Origin: CAVVSQ01 sp963848825
Lineage (GTDB): Bacteria; Planctomycetota; Planctomycetia; Gemmatales; Gemmataceae
Reading direction: 5' to 3'
Assembly (NCBI GenBank): GCA_963848825.1
Contig: CAWKFA010000015.1
Span: 1,178,001-1,242,000, forward strand
DNA: 64,000 nucleotides
The position numbers and the translations under genes were made by a program. Each line of letters starts with the position of its first letter. Position 1 is the first letter of the stretch. The notes under the pieces are model-generated. The model saw only the letters and a list, made by a program, of their open reading frames with translations, had not been told where the DNA came from and searched no databases. Below, one piece after another: positions 28,118 to 38,389 of the stretch.

Positions 28118-31100
28118 TTACTTCTGCTGCTCCAACCGCTTGAGACTGGCCGCCGCTTCCCGCGCAGTTACGGCATCCTCTCGTTGCTCGGCCAACGTCT
28201 GCAAAAACTGGCGAGCCGGCGCGGTGTGGAGTTGTTCCAGAACTTCCAACATGCGGTTAAGGCGCAGACGCTGCGGATCGGTCTGGTATACAATTTTTTC
28301 CAGCCGCTGCCGCGCTTCCAAGGAGCTTGCCTTTTCGAGTGCGTCGCGCAACAGGTCTTCATGGCCTGTCTTGAATCGCTCAAGTTCCGCGGTGGCGTTT
28401 TTGCGGACCGTGAATTGCTCACTGCTCAGTTCCTCGATCCATTTGTGCATTTTCTTGGGACTCGTGCGGAGCAATCTTTGCCACTGGGTTTCCAAAAGGC
28501 CGACTGTTTCATTCGGGCGGGCAATTAGCTCACAAACGGACTTGAAGGCCACCTGCGAATCAATGTCAGCCAGATCCTGCCAAAGCTTCTGCGCATGCCC
28601 GTTGGTAAGTCTAGTGCGGGGTGACTTAAGTTCTTCGAGTGCATATGGATCCCACAGGTAAATAGGGGCATCCATGCTGACGGCAGCCAGCAACCTTCCC
28701 TTCGGCGAGAATTCCAGGGAATTCCCGAATGATTCATACCCTTTGATGCGACCTCGCTCCCTTCCGGTGGCTGTTTCCCACAAACGTAGCGTGTTGTCGG
28801 TACTGCTACTGGCGAGCATGCGGCCATCCGCGGAAATCGTGACGCGATTAACGCGTTCCTGATGCCCGATGAATGCACGGACTTCTTTGCCGGTTGCAAC
28901 TTCCCAAAGCTGGACTTCGCCTGAATTATTGGCCCGGCCCGGTTCGCCCCCGACCGCCGCCAACTGAGAGCTATCGGCAGAGAACGTCATCGCGAATGTT
29001 GAGCCGCGCCGAGGTGTTAAACGATGAACCAGTCGGCCCGTAGCAATCTCCCAAATCCGAATGTCATAATCACCTCTCGCTAGGGGATTGAAAGCAGCGG
29101 AAGCCAACCAGCAGCCATCAGGAGATACCGCGAGATTATCCACCCAGGCGCTGTGGTCCCTGAGTTCGCGAATCTGCTTCCCCGTGGCAACGTCCCAAAT
29201 GAGGATTCGAGGATCATCAAATCCCCCGGCCGAGAACAACTTGGCGGCGTCCGGCGAAAATACCGTGTAATGCACGAGGGTTTTATGTGCGGAAAGCGTG
29301 CGCACAAGCTCGCCGGTCGCGACATTAATAATTACCAAATCGCCCTCGCGCAAATGCGCAACCATTAGTTTGCCATCCGGCGAAATCGACTGCGAAATCA
29401 ACCATTTCGGGTCCAACGCCACGCTCCGAATCGGTTTGGCGCTGGTAACATCCCAGAAGTCGATACTATTCCCGAATGACACAATCTCATTGCCATTTTT
29501 CACGAACTGAATGAGGCCAACACCATTAGGCTGGGGCGACGGCGGTGCTGGCTTGCCGGTGCCGAGGTCCCATAGAGTGATACATCCCCACCCGTTCGTG
29601 CAGGCAAGTGTTTTGCCGTCCGGGGCGAATGCCAGGGAGGTCGCGCTGATGTTCGAATTTGAGTGCAGTCGGCGCAGTTCTTTTCCGGTTGTGGTGTCAA
29701 ACAGCACCACTTCGGTCCCCTGGCTGCCGACCGCAAGAATTGCATTATCAGGGGAAAAAGCGCCACAACTCAAAACGGACAGTTGTTTCTCGATGAGATG
29801 GCATTGCTTACCGGTGGTCAAGTCCCAGAGAACCACTCGATCTAAATCGCGTCCGCGCTCCAACGCGGCCAGCATTCGGTGGTTTGGCGATATGACCAAA
29901 CGGTAGGGGCGAGTCATTTCTTTCGGAAACTCCAGGGTCCGAATGTGTTTGCCGTTTTTCGTGTCAAAACCCATGAGTTGCGGCATTTGGTTAGGCACGT
30001 TGAGCCCAGACTTTTGGACCGTCAATACATAGATTGTCTTGCCGTCCTCGGAAAACTCGATAGCCTGTTTCGACGGCAACGGAAGTTGAGCGTTTTGTCC
30101 CAGGGTAATATGCACGGTTTCTTGGCCTGTTCCCGCGTCGTATATCCGGACGGAAGCATCTCTGCAGCCTCGAGCCAGAGTTCCCAAATCCGGCGAAATC
30201 GCCAGGCAGATAACTTTTTCGTTGTTGTCGTCGGGCCACTCGTGCCGAACCAGCAGCTTGCCGGTGCCCGATTCCAACAGCGTGTAATCAAATGTGCTCA
30301 ATTCCGCCAGTCTCTTATTGTCAACGCTGACGCCAATCGCGTTTTCGAAAAAATATTTGCTCTTGAAACGCCAAAGCAATTTGCCGGCCGCCGCGTCCCA
30401 ACTATTGAGATAACCGTCCGACGAAGTTGACGCGATGACCTTCCCACCTGGCATGTACAGTACGTTGACAAAGAGTCCGCCATAACGAAAATTATTGGTT
30501 CCGATGCGTTCGACCGCGCCGGGCGGCAAGGGACGGCCGTCGGCGTCCAGCCGTAGCTTTTCTTCCGAGCCCGCAGCGCCAGCAAAGTTTTGCGTCATCC
30601 TTATTGGTGCTTCCGGCCTCGCGAACTGCGTAGCCTTCGTCACATGTGTTTGGTTCCCCGGTGCCGACGACCACGCACCTGCCACCGTCAAGCTTCCCAG
30701 GCCGACGAAAAGAGTGCAATAAACGGCCAGTTTCTTCACCAACAACATTCGCAGCGCCCCCTCGGCCAGAAAAGCCGCACCGCCTGTGATCATTTCACCC
30801 GCCGCAAACTTGCTGGCCGTCGTGATAGTCGTCTGCAGTAGTTGAATGGGCACATGAGCCCGTGTGCAAAGTGTCAAGGCAAAAGCATTTTCTGGGGCCA
30901 GACCGCGTTTGGACAAGCGGCTGCTCAGTAGCGAACGTCCACGTTCCAGACGGCGTTTGAGAGTGTTGAGAGAACAGCCCAGGCGTTTAGCCGCTTCGTC
31001 TTGCGTGGCCCCTTCATAGAGGCAGAGCAGGATGGCTTCGCGGTGGACGACGGACAAGCGGTTTAGTTCCTCGGCAAGAATGTAACGCGCTTCGCGTACG

Positions 31101-31498
31101 CTGATTTCGTCCAGAGGATCGGTAGTTGCCCTGAGGCAAGCTCGCTCTTCGTGACGGAGGCGACGAAGCTTTGCCGTTCGGGCATTAAGGGCCAAGTGGT
31201 ACGCGGTTTGGTAAAGCCATCCAGTAATCGATGAGGATCTTTGGAGGGAGCTCGCTTTCCGGGCCAAAACGAGAAAGGTAGCTTGAAAGGTTTCCTCCGC
31301 ATCTTCTGCCTGACGCAGAATACCGCGGCTGACGCGCCAGACCATGGCCGCATGCCGACAAACAAGCGCGCTAAAGGCCCGATCATCGTGGCTGTTTAAC
31401 CAGCGCGTTAAAAGCTGGCCGTCCGAATCTCTCGTATGCCGCAAAGGATCCAGTGTGATGCGCAACCGTTGGATGAAATGGTCAAGCGATTTCGCCAT
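28118..31498 (-). CDS. ECF sigma factor fused to WD40 propeller
   Basis: 1,126 residues from the ATG at 31498 (MAKSLDHFIQRLR; AAGGA ahead). Residues about 35-105 are sigma region 2 (DRAFSALVCRHAAMVWRVSR, EDAEETFQATFLVLARK, ITGWLYQTAYHLALNARTAK). Residues about 145-200 are region 4 (LNRLSVVHREAILLCLYEGA, TQDEAAKRLGCSLNTLKRRL). A single membrane helix follows (AVYCTLFVGLGSLTVAGAW, about 245-265). Then come about ten to twelve WD40-type blades with SPD/SxDG...LAS...D..IRIW cores, such as 'MLASSSTDNTLRLWETATGR'. This is a known planctomycete fusion, probably a membrane-bound regulator in which the propeller senses outside signals. No separate anti-sigma gene is adjacent. The C-terminal 120 residues after the propeller form a helical extension. 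Confidence 0.9.
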   Translation of the reverse strand: MAKSLDHFIQRLRITLDPLRHTRDSDGQLLTRWLNSHDDRAFSALVCRHAAMVWRVSRGILRQAEDAEETFQATFLVLARKASSLQRSSSITGWLYQTAYHLALNARTAKLRRLRHEERACLRATTDPLDEISVREARYILAEELNRLSVVHREAILLCLYEGATQDEAAKRLGCSLNTLKRRLERGRSLLSSRLSKRGLAPENAFALTLCTRAHVPIQLLQTTITTASKFAAGEMITGGAAFLAEGALRMLLVKKLAVYCTLFVGLGSLTVAGAWSSAPGNQTHVTKATQFARPEAPIRMTQNFAGAAGSEEKLRLDADGRPLPPGAVERIGTNNFRYGGLFVNVLYMPGGKVIASTSSDGYLNSWDAAAGKLLWRFKSKYFFENAIGVSVDNKRLAELSTFDYTLLESGTGKLLVRHEWPDDNNEKVICLAISPDLGTLARGCRDASVRIYDAGTGQETVHITLGQNAQLPLPSKQAIEFSEDGKTIYVLTVQKSGLNVPNQMPQLMGFDTKNGKHIRTLEFPKEMTRPYRLVISPNHRMLAALERGRDLDRVVLWDLTTGKQCHLIEKQLSVLSCGAFSPDNAILAVGSQGTEVVLFDTTTGKELRRLHSNSNISATSLAFAPDGKTLACTNGWGCITLWDLGTGKPAPPSPQPNGVGLIQFVKNGNEIVSFGNSIDFWDVTSAKPIRSVALDPKWLISQSISPDGKLMVAHLREGDLVIINVATGELVRTLSAHKTLVHYTVFSPDAAKLFSAGGFDDPRILIWDVATGKQIRELRDHSAWVDNLAVSPDGCWLASAAFNPLARGDYDIRIWEIATGRLVHRLTPRRGSTFAMTFSADSSQLAAVGGEPGRANNSGEVQLWEVATGKEVRAFIGHQERVNRVTISADGRMLASSSTDNTLRLWETATGRERGRIKGYESFGNSLEFSPKGRLLAAVSMDAPIYLWDPYALEELKSPRTRLTNGHAQKLWQDLADIDSQVAFKSVCELIARPNETVGLLETQWQRLLRTSPKKMHKWIEELSSEQFTVRKNATAELERFKTGHEDLLRDALEKASSLEARQRLEKIVYQTDPQRLRLNRMLEVLEQLHTAPARQFLQTLAEQREDAVTAREAAASLKRLEQQK

Positions 31499-31768
31499 GC
31501 TCTTGGTCCTTTGAAGATGCGGACTGCATTCTACCCATATAATCTCCGGCGGACCGAAAAATGGCCCAAGATTCTCCAAAAAAAGGTCCTACCGCTCCAA
31601 TCCCCTTCGAGTGGGGGCCAGGGGGCCAAAAGCGAATTTGGTAAAGCACTTGATTCTTTTCGAAAAAGTATTGAGAACACAAGCAAAGTTTACGAGCGTT
31701 ATGAAAAACGTGAGGGGACATGGCTCCCTGACGCTGGCGATAGTCCAAACACCTTTTTCGACGGGCTG
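31499..31768. other. Intergenic region between sigma-WD40 and CPBP genes
   Basis: No supported gene. The last bases belong to one arm of the palindrome family (CCTTTTTCGACGGGCTGCTA, 31752-31771), which reaches the stop codon of the CPBP gene (31769-31771). The region upstream of the sigma gene should contain its promoter, but I cannot identify one with confidence. Confidence 0.4.
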
Positions 31769-32635
31769 CTACGGCAAAAGCAGTCCCAGGCAGGCGACTG
31801 TGTTGAAAAGGGCGTGTACTACCAGGGCGGGCACCAAGTTTTGGGTGCGATACGTCAGATAGCCCAGTCCGATCCCCAAAAAAAATAGTGGAATCGGGTC
31901 CGGCCAAACACCAAAATGCGATGCGGACCATAACAGGGCAGGTAAGCCGATTGCCACACCGGCATGTCGCCACGTACCAGCCTGACCGGCGAAATCGGCA
32001 CTCTGGACCCAACCCTGGATAAGGCCGCGAAAATACAATTCTTCCATGACTGGCGCCAGCACGATCGCCTCAAAGAAAAGCAAGACCCATTCAGCCGTCA
32101 TCAGTTCGCCCTGGCCCAGCTTCTCCAGCCAATGTACCTCAAAACCCGTGTCGAAAAAGGTCTGGAAGAGCAGTCTTATCAAGAGGTGAAGACCAAGGAC
32201 CAAGGGAGTCAAAGCCAGAAAACTAAAATATCCAAGAAGGCAGTTTTGTGGTAAGCGGGTCAGGCTCAGCCCCAGGTGCGAGAGGCGCGTGCCCGACACG
32301 AGGAAGAGGACGCCGCTGAGGCTGGCGAGGGCGAGGAGCAATATTAATGGGGAGGCCCATAAAGCTTGCCGGATCTCTGGCGGGGGCTCATCGAAAATCA
32401 CTGGAAAGAAGCCGATTCCAGCCAGGAGACTGGTGGCGATCGACGGCACCATGATCAAGAACGCGAAAGCAAACCAGACTTCACGTCCCGTCCAGTGTGC
32501 CGGGCGGATTCGTTGCAAGGGGAGAAGTCGCCGCCCACGGTATTTCCAGTACACGGGCAAACAGACGGCGCCCGCCACTCCCGCGGTGATGGCGAAAGCC
32601 AGCGACCCTATCTGAAATTGTTCCCAAAGTGACAC
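31769..32635 (-). CDS. CPBP-family intramembrane metalloprotease
   Basis: 288 residues, seven to eight membrane helices. The Abi/CAAX motifs are complete: EELYFRG (motif 1, EExxxR), SASHFGVWPDP (motif 2, FxxxH-like) and HALFNTVACLG (motif 3, HxxxN). These proteases cut within membranes; substrates in bacteria are mostly unknown, with roles in peptide maturation and bacteriocin immunity. The start at 32635 is 70 bp from the divergent trpC. The stop codon TAG is provided by the TAGCAGCCCGTCG end of a palindrome arm. Confidence 0.85.
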   Translation of the reverse strand: MSLWEQFQIGSLAFAITAGVAGAVCLPVYWKYRGRRLLPLQRIRPAHWTGREVWFAFAFLIMVPSIATSLLAGIGFFPVIFDEPPPEIRQALWASPLILLLALASLSGVLFLVSGTRLSHLGLSLTRLPQNCLLGYFSFLALTPLVLGLHLLIRLLFQTFFDTGFEVHWLEKLGQGELMTAEWVLLFFEAIVLAPVMEELYFRGLIQGWVQSADFAGQAGTWRHAGVAIGLPALLWSASHFGVWPDPIPLFFLGIGLGYLTYRTQNLVPALVVHALFNTVACLGLLLP

Positions 32636-32705
32636 GGTGCGGTCCTTTTCTTGGATATCATAGAGAGTTGAATGAAAGTTTAGTCAGGCGCGCAACCGGA
32701 TAGCC

Positions 32706-33489
<784 letters not shown>

Positions 33490-33499
33490 GACGAACCCC

Positions 33500-34546
33500 G
33501 TGAAGCCATCCATGCTGCCTGGTGTTGTCGCCGATTTTTGCGTGCGGCACGCGCTCGCTGGCACCCGTGGCGTTGTGGCTCTTTCCGGCGGTGCGGACAG
33601 CGTTTGCCTGGCGATCCTCTTGCGCAATTTGCAAAGCGCGGGCGTGATTGGCAACCTCGTGGTCGCTCACCTCAATCATCAACTACGCGGTGAGGAAAGC
33701 GATGCGGACGAGGCCTTCGTCATCGAGCAATGCCGACAGTGGGGAATAGCGTGCCGGACGAACCGGTGCGCAGTTGCCCGCGTGGCGGAGGAGACCGGCG
33801 CAAATCTTGAAGCGACGGCACGCCGCTTGCGCTACGCCTGGTTCGAGGAAATTGCCGTCGCAACGGCAGCTTCCTGGGTCGCTACCGGCCATAATGCCGA
33901 CGACCAGGCCGAGACCGTCCTCTTTCGCCTGCTGCGCGGCAGCGGGCTTCAGGGTTTGACCGGCATGGCGGAGGTTCGCGCGCTTGGCGCCGGAGTTCGC
34001 TTGCTGCGGCCGCTGCTGACGGCCTGGCGTGCCGACATTCGCACCTACCTGGAGCTGCGGCACCAGGACTATCGCCAAGATAGTTCCAACCAGGATCTGG
34101 GTTTCACGCGCAATCGCCTGCGTCATGAGCTGCTGCCACACCTGGCGGCGGCATATAACCCAGCGATTGCCGACATCTTGTGTCGCCTGGCCGAACAGGC
34201 TCGCGACGCGCAAACGGTCATTAGCGTGCAGGCCAACGAATTGTTGCTGAAGGTTGAATTGCCACGCGCTGGGGCGCTGGTCATCCTCGATGTGGCGGGT
34301 TTGCAGGCGCTGGCACGTCCCTGGCGGCGTGAAGTGTTCCGACTGCTTTGGCAGCGCGAAGCCTGGCCGCTGGGTCAGTTAAATTTCGAAACGTGGGACC
34401 GTCTGGCGGAACTCGTGGAGCAGAAAAGGGGAGCGCTTGATTTGCCGGGCGGAGCCCGCGCCGCATCGCCGGTCGCGTGCTACAGCTCTCCAGAACGAAA
34501 CAGAATCCCGGCGGGAACGATTGTCCCCGCCGGGGCTGAACCTTAA
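33500..34546 (+). CDS. tilS: tRNA(Ile)-lysidine synthase
   Basis: 348 residues from a GTG at 33500. It converts the wobble cytidine of the AUA-reading tRNA-Ile to lysidine with ATP. The PP-loop is ALSGGADSVCL (residues about 27-37), followed by 'VVAHLNHQLRGEESDADEAF' and 'ATGHNADDQAETVLFRLLRG', all canonical. The C-terminal domain (VLDVAGLQALARPWRREVFR) is shorter than in Escherichia coli. The final 25 residues look out of frame after about 34455, where an alternative frame reads 'RRIAGRVLQLSRTKQ'. Downstream, a hairpin of GGGGA.../...TCCCC type (34510-34530) may act as a terminator. Confidence 0.9.
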   Translation: MKPSMLPGVVADFCVRHALAGTRGVVALSGGADSVCLAILLRNLQSAGVIGNLVVAHLNHQLRGEESDADEAFVIEQCRQWGIACRTNRCAVARVAEETGANLEATARRLRYAWFEEIAVATAASWVATGHNADDQAETVLFRLLRGSGLQGLTGMAEVRALGAGVRLLRPLLTAWRADIRTYLELRHQDYRQDSSNQDLGFTRNRLRHELLPHLAAAYNPAIADILCRLAEQARDAQTVISVQANELLLKVELPRAGALVILDVAGLQALARPWRREVFRLLWQREAWPLGQLNFETWDRLAELVEQKRGALDLPGGARAASPVACYSSPERNRIPAGTIVPAGAEP

Positions 34547-34554
34547 CGTGATTA

Positions 34555-36177
34555 TTACTTTGGCGCCACGGCCTCGTGCACTTGCCCGAGCAATTTAAGC
34601 GCCGCGACCTTCATCGTCAAACGCACGGTAATCGCTTGCCCGCCGTCGACCGACAGGCGCACAATGCCGCCTGAACTGGTCGGAAACAATTTCTTGGCGG
34701 CGTCCGCTTGTTCGGGCGGCGCCAGATACATCAGACGGGCGACGTCCACCTCGTAGAAAAACAGGGGGCTCGTGCCGGTGGGCTGCACGGGAAGGGCTTC
34801 CTTGATTCCCTGCAAACTGTCCTTGCCCAGGGACATAAAAAGGGCGTCATTGCGAAAGGCCACATACAAAACTGGCGTTCCGACCAACGTTTCGAGCTTC
34901 TTGGCTTCCGCGCCCAGGAAAGCCAAATCGATCTTATGAATCTTCGTGGCGCCTACCGTTTCAAAATCGAGCTTGATGTTGTCCTTGACCGCCGGCGGCG
35001 CGTCCTTGAGCTTGGTGCTAACCAAATCACGAATGGTCTTGCCCAATTCGTTGCCATCCTTGACCTTGAAGGCCGTGACCACCGACAATTTCTGTCCCTT
35101 GCTCATCACCACGGCCGCGCCATCAAAATCACCAGTCTGGAACGTGGGCAAAATGACTTTGAAAAGCGTGTCCGCCTGCTGTTTTTTGTCGGCGTCGGCG
35201 ATGCCTTCAAGGGCCTTGGTCCGCGCTTCTTCGATGACGTTCACCAGCGCCTTGGTCAAGGCGGCCGACAGCTTGATGTGACCCATGCCGTTGAAGGCCG
35301 CGTCTTTTTTCAACAGCCCGGTAAACATACTCGGGCCCTTGGCCATGGCCTGAATCTTGTTCGCCAGCTCGGAGCCTGAAGTGCCCGAGATCGAGAAACT
35401 CGCGGCCAAATCGCCGGAGGCCTGATTGACATCGATGTCCGTTTTGAGCTCGCCGCCGTCCTTCAGCACCATGGCGATGATCTTGGCCGACTCCTGAAGC
35501 GCGGCCACGCGAAACGCCTTCTGCGCCGGCGATTCGCCCTCGATCGTTTTGTTCTGCGCCTCTTGCAGCACCTGCTCGGCCTGCCCGGTGGTTATCAGCT
35601 TGGCGGCATCGGGAATCTGGTTCAGTTGAATGGTCAGCGCGAACGGCGTCGAAGGTTTGCCCGCCAGCACCATGAGCGGATCGAGTAGATTCTTTTCGTC
35701 CAGCGCCGCCGTGTTGAGGGCCGTGACGTAGGCGTATTTGTTCGCGAAGCGCAGATAAGCGTCAATCGGCGTGTTGGTCTTGACGGTGTAGACGCCATCG
35801 CGGCCCCGAATGGTGGTGATCCCAAATTTAGTGAGCAGGTCAAGAAACGCCTTTTCATTGGCGATCGGTATCAGGACGGCCCCGGAGATGTCGTCAAGCT
35901 CTTTGCCAATACGGCCATAAGCTCCGAGCGGGCGAGTGGAATCGACCCCATCGAGGCCCTTGTCGCCAAGCGTGGACTTGATGAGCCCTTCGATTTGCCG
36001 GGCGGCATCGTTTTGGCCTACAAGACTGGCCAGAAACTTGGCATGCTGAACCAGCGCATCGATGGAATTAAGACGGACGACAATCGTGGGCGGCACGGTT
36101 TTGGCCTGTGCCTTGACCATCGCCGGAAGAACCAAAACTAGCAGAAAGGGAAACGCGAACGATTTGACGAACCTCAT
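34555..36177 (-). CDS. Large secreted hypothetical protein
   Basis: 540 residues with a clear signal peptide (VKSFAFPFLLVLVLPAMVKA). The remainder is a mixture of alpha and beta segments with several paired repeats: 'LVQHAKFLASLVGQNDAARQ', 'IGKELDDISGAVLIPIANEK', 'TPFALTIQLNQIPDAAKLI', 'QKLSVVTAFKVKDGNELGK', 'VGTPVLYVAFRNDALFMSLG'. Proteins of this size and pattern are common in planctomycetes and have no assigned function. It is probably periplasmic or envelope-associated. It is convergent with tilS, eight bases apart, and preceded on its own strand by a rhomboid gene. Confidence 0.75.
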   Translation of the reverse strand: MRFVKSFAFPFLLVLVLPAMVKAQAKTVPPTIVVRLNSIDALVQHAKFLASLVGQNDAARQIEGLIKSTLGDKGLDGVDSTRPLGAYGRIGKELDDISGAVLIPIANEKAFLDLLTKFGITTIRGRDGVYTVKTNTPIDAYLRFANKYAYVTALNTAALDEKNLLDPLMVLAGKPSTPFALTIQLNQIPDAAKLITTGQAEQVLQEAQNKTIEGESPAQKAFRVAALQESAKIIAMVLKDGGELKTDIDVNQASGDLAASFSISGTSGSELANKIQAMAKGPSMFTGLLKKDAAFNGMGHIKLSAALTKALVNVIEEARTKALEGIADADKKQQADTLFKVILPTFQTGDFDGAAVVMSKGQKLSVVTAFKVKDGNELGKTIRDLVSTKLKDAPPAVKDNIKLDFETVGATKIHKIDLAFLGAEAKKLETLVGTPVLYVAFRNDALFMSLGKDSLQGIKEALPVQPTGTSPLFFYEVDVARLMYLAPPEQADAAKKLFPTSSGGIVRLSVDGGQAITVRLTMKVAALKLLGQVHEAVAPK

Positions 36178-36268
36178 GCGAGCACTCCTTTACCGTGGGA
36201 AAACCTTGGTATTCAGTATAGTGCTGGCACGGGGAATTGTCCCCGTTGCGCATGATTTGACCCACGGC

Positions 36269-37183
36269 TCACGGGAATGCGCCGCGACCAGGCGTCTTGA
36301 GCGCGGTGCTTGGCGGCAGGCAGTTCTGAAAAGGATCGTCGGCGCTAATGGCTTCCTGGTGGGCGGGACCTGGTACGTCGGGCTCTTCGTCGATCAGGGC
36401 GGCGGCGCTCGCCTCGCGGTGTTTCAGGGTGAACACCACTCCCCAGATAATGGCAATACCGGCGAGAAAACCGCCGATATGGGCCCAGTAGGCGGTACCG
36501 CCAATGTTGGTACCCCCTAATTCCAGCGCCTGGAAGGCATCCAGGTACTGGAAGATAAACCAGACGCCTACAACGATAAAAGCCGGCACTGGAATGATGC
36601 CGAAGTAAAAACCGAACCAAATCGAAATAGGATTCAGCGGATTGATGGCCACATAGGCACCCAAAACGCCCGAAATGGCACCACTGGCTCCCAGGGCCGG
36701 GAGTACTGACGCGGCATCCGTCGCGGTATAAACAAGCCCGCCCAATATCCCGCAGGCCAGGTAGAAAGCAAGAAACCGGCCATGGTTGAGAGCACATTCG
36801 ACGTTACGACCAAAAATTGCCAAAAACCACATGTTGCCGATCAAGTGCAGCCAGCTCCCATGAAGAAACATCGACGTGAGCAGTGTCAAAAAGATGGGGA
36901 AAGGGCCCGGTGCTTGCGCGATGGTGATGTCCACCTCGCGATATTGAACCTGTTGCCGGCCTCCCTGGCCACGGATAAGTCTCGGCACTTTCGCCACGAC
37001 CCGCTCCGGCTTCGTCAGGTCCGTGAAGGTACTGATCTCCTTGGGGACGAGGCTAAAGCCGCGCGTGAAGGAGTCGCCGAGGAAACACTGGGCGCAGTAG
37101 ACCAGGATGTTAATGGCAATCAGGCTGAAAGTTACCCAGGGCAGCCTGCCGTTATTCTGGCTTTTGTCCCCAAGGATTAGCAT
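36269..37183 (-). CDS. Rhomboid-family intramembrane serine protease
   Basis: 304 residues from the ATG at 37183 (MLILGDKSQNNGRLPWVTFS). Six membrane helices are visible. Catalytic Ser in LPALGASGAISGVLGAY (GxSG), catalytic His in AYWAHIGGFLAGI; the oxyanion-side 'FLHGSWLHLIGNMWFLAIFG' shows the conserved HLxxNM motif. The extended loop between TM1 and TM2 (about residues 30-95) is longer than in GlpG. Cytoplasmic C-terminal tail of 45 residues, Pro-rich. Rhomboids cleave membrane-anchored substrates; the natural substrate is unknown. Confidence 0.9.
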   Translation of the reverse strand: MLILGDKSQNNGRLPWVTFSLIAINILVYCAQCFLGDSFTRGFSLVPKEISTFTDLTKPERVVAKVPRLIRGQGGRQQVQYREVDITIAQAPGPFPIFLTLLTSMFLHGSWLHLIGNMWFLAIFGRNVECALNHGRFLAFYLACGILGGLVYTATDAASVLPALGASGAISGVLGAYVAINPLNPISIWFGFYFGIIPVPAFIVVGVWFIFQYLDAFQALELGGTNIGGTAYWAHIGGFLAGIAIIWGVVFTLKHREASAAALIDEEPDVPGPAHQEAISADDPFQNCLPPSTALKTPGRGAFP

Positions 37184-37338
37184 CGCTCCGGCCTCCACCG
37201 GAGGTGAATCTGCAAGCGCACACTCAGGGCCTATAAACGTAGTTCTTGGCAAGCATACGTCATATATTTGTGTCTGCCGGACAAAAAACAACGAACAGTT
37301 GCTTACTGCCCCTGGCCCCGGGGAGCGGAGGAACACAG

Positions 37339-38386
37339 ATGCCAGCTTGCAAAAGGTTTGCCTTGACCGTCCTGATGGTGCTGACAGGGTCCGCGCCCCT
37401 GGCGGTGCAGGACCTGGTGGCGCAGGACAAGAAAGCCGTGACCATCAAGAAGGTCTCCCCTGACCAACTGGACTTCATGGTGGGGACGGAGGTGGTCACC
37501 AGTTATCGCTTCGGCACCAACTACGCCAAGCCGATCTTTTGGCCCGTGCTGGCCCCCAACGGAGCCTCGCTGACACGCTCTTGGCCGATGGTCAAGGACA
37601 TTCCCGGCGAATCGACACGATCACATTCATCAGAAATCGGCCTGGTTTTGCCACGGCGATGTCATTCCCGAGGGTCTTGCGCATACAAGGAAGATCAGCG
37701 GCGTCGACGGCGTCGATTTCTGGTCAGAAGCCAAGGGGCATGGCAACATCGTCTGCGCCAAAGTCGGTGAACCGGCGGCACGGGGGGTCATCCGCAGGTG
37801 GCAACGCACAACGAATGGCGGCATGGCCGACGGCACCAAGATCATGGACGAAGTCCCGCGTCATTTGGTTTTCCGACTCATGGCAAGGCCCGCCTGGTCG
37901 ATTCTCGACATCGACCTGGATGCCAGCGTTTGCCCGATCACCTTTGGCGATACCAAGGAGGGTTCGATGGGGCATTCGCATCAATGACCAAATTCGGGCC
38001 GACAAGGGCAAAGGCAAGCTGCAAAACGCCGAAGGTGCAAAGTCGGTGAAAAGGACTGCTGGGGCTATCGCTCGCGCCTGGACGGACTATTCTGGCCCGA
38101 TCGATGGCAAGCTCGGCGGGGTTGGCAATGCTGGACGACCCCGAAAACGCCTACCTGCCTGCTGGCATATTCGCGGCTACGGCCTCGATGCCGCCAATCC
38201 CTTTGGCCGAGTCAAATCCAGGATTTCCCGACGATGCTCGGTCAAGAAAGAGTTGGTGCCGCTTGGCCAAGGGGGACTCACCTGAAATTGCGTTACGGAC
38301 TTGTGCTGCATGACGGCGATGCCGCCACCGGCGGGGTGGGGGACGTTTTTGGACAGTTCGTGGCCTTGCGCGGTAAAGAAAAATAA
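37339..38386 (+). CDS. DUF6807 (PmoA-like) secreted protein, heavily frameshifted
   Basis: About 349 residues when joined. Signal peptide (KRFALTVLMVLTGSAPLAVQ). Segments read across all three frames: 'VVTSYRFGTNYAKPIFWPVL', 'DHIHHQKSAWFCHGDVIPEG', 'VDFWSEAKGHGNIVCAK', 'SVCPITFGDTKEGSMG', 'GIRINDQIRADKGKGKLQNA', 'RAWTDYSGPIDGKL', 'WHIRGYGLDAANPFG', and finally 'QFVALRGKEK' and stop at 38386. These match the DUF6807 family named after methane oxygenase PmoA, found in many planctomycete secreted proteins; actual function unknown. At least four frameshifts occur between 37610 and 38240, the densest in any non-mobile gene here, so a true pseudogene is possible. Confidence 0.65.
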
Positions 38387-38389
38387 CCG

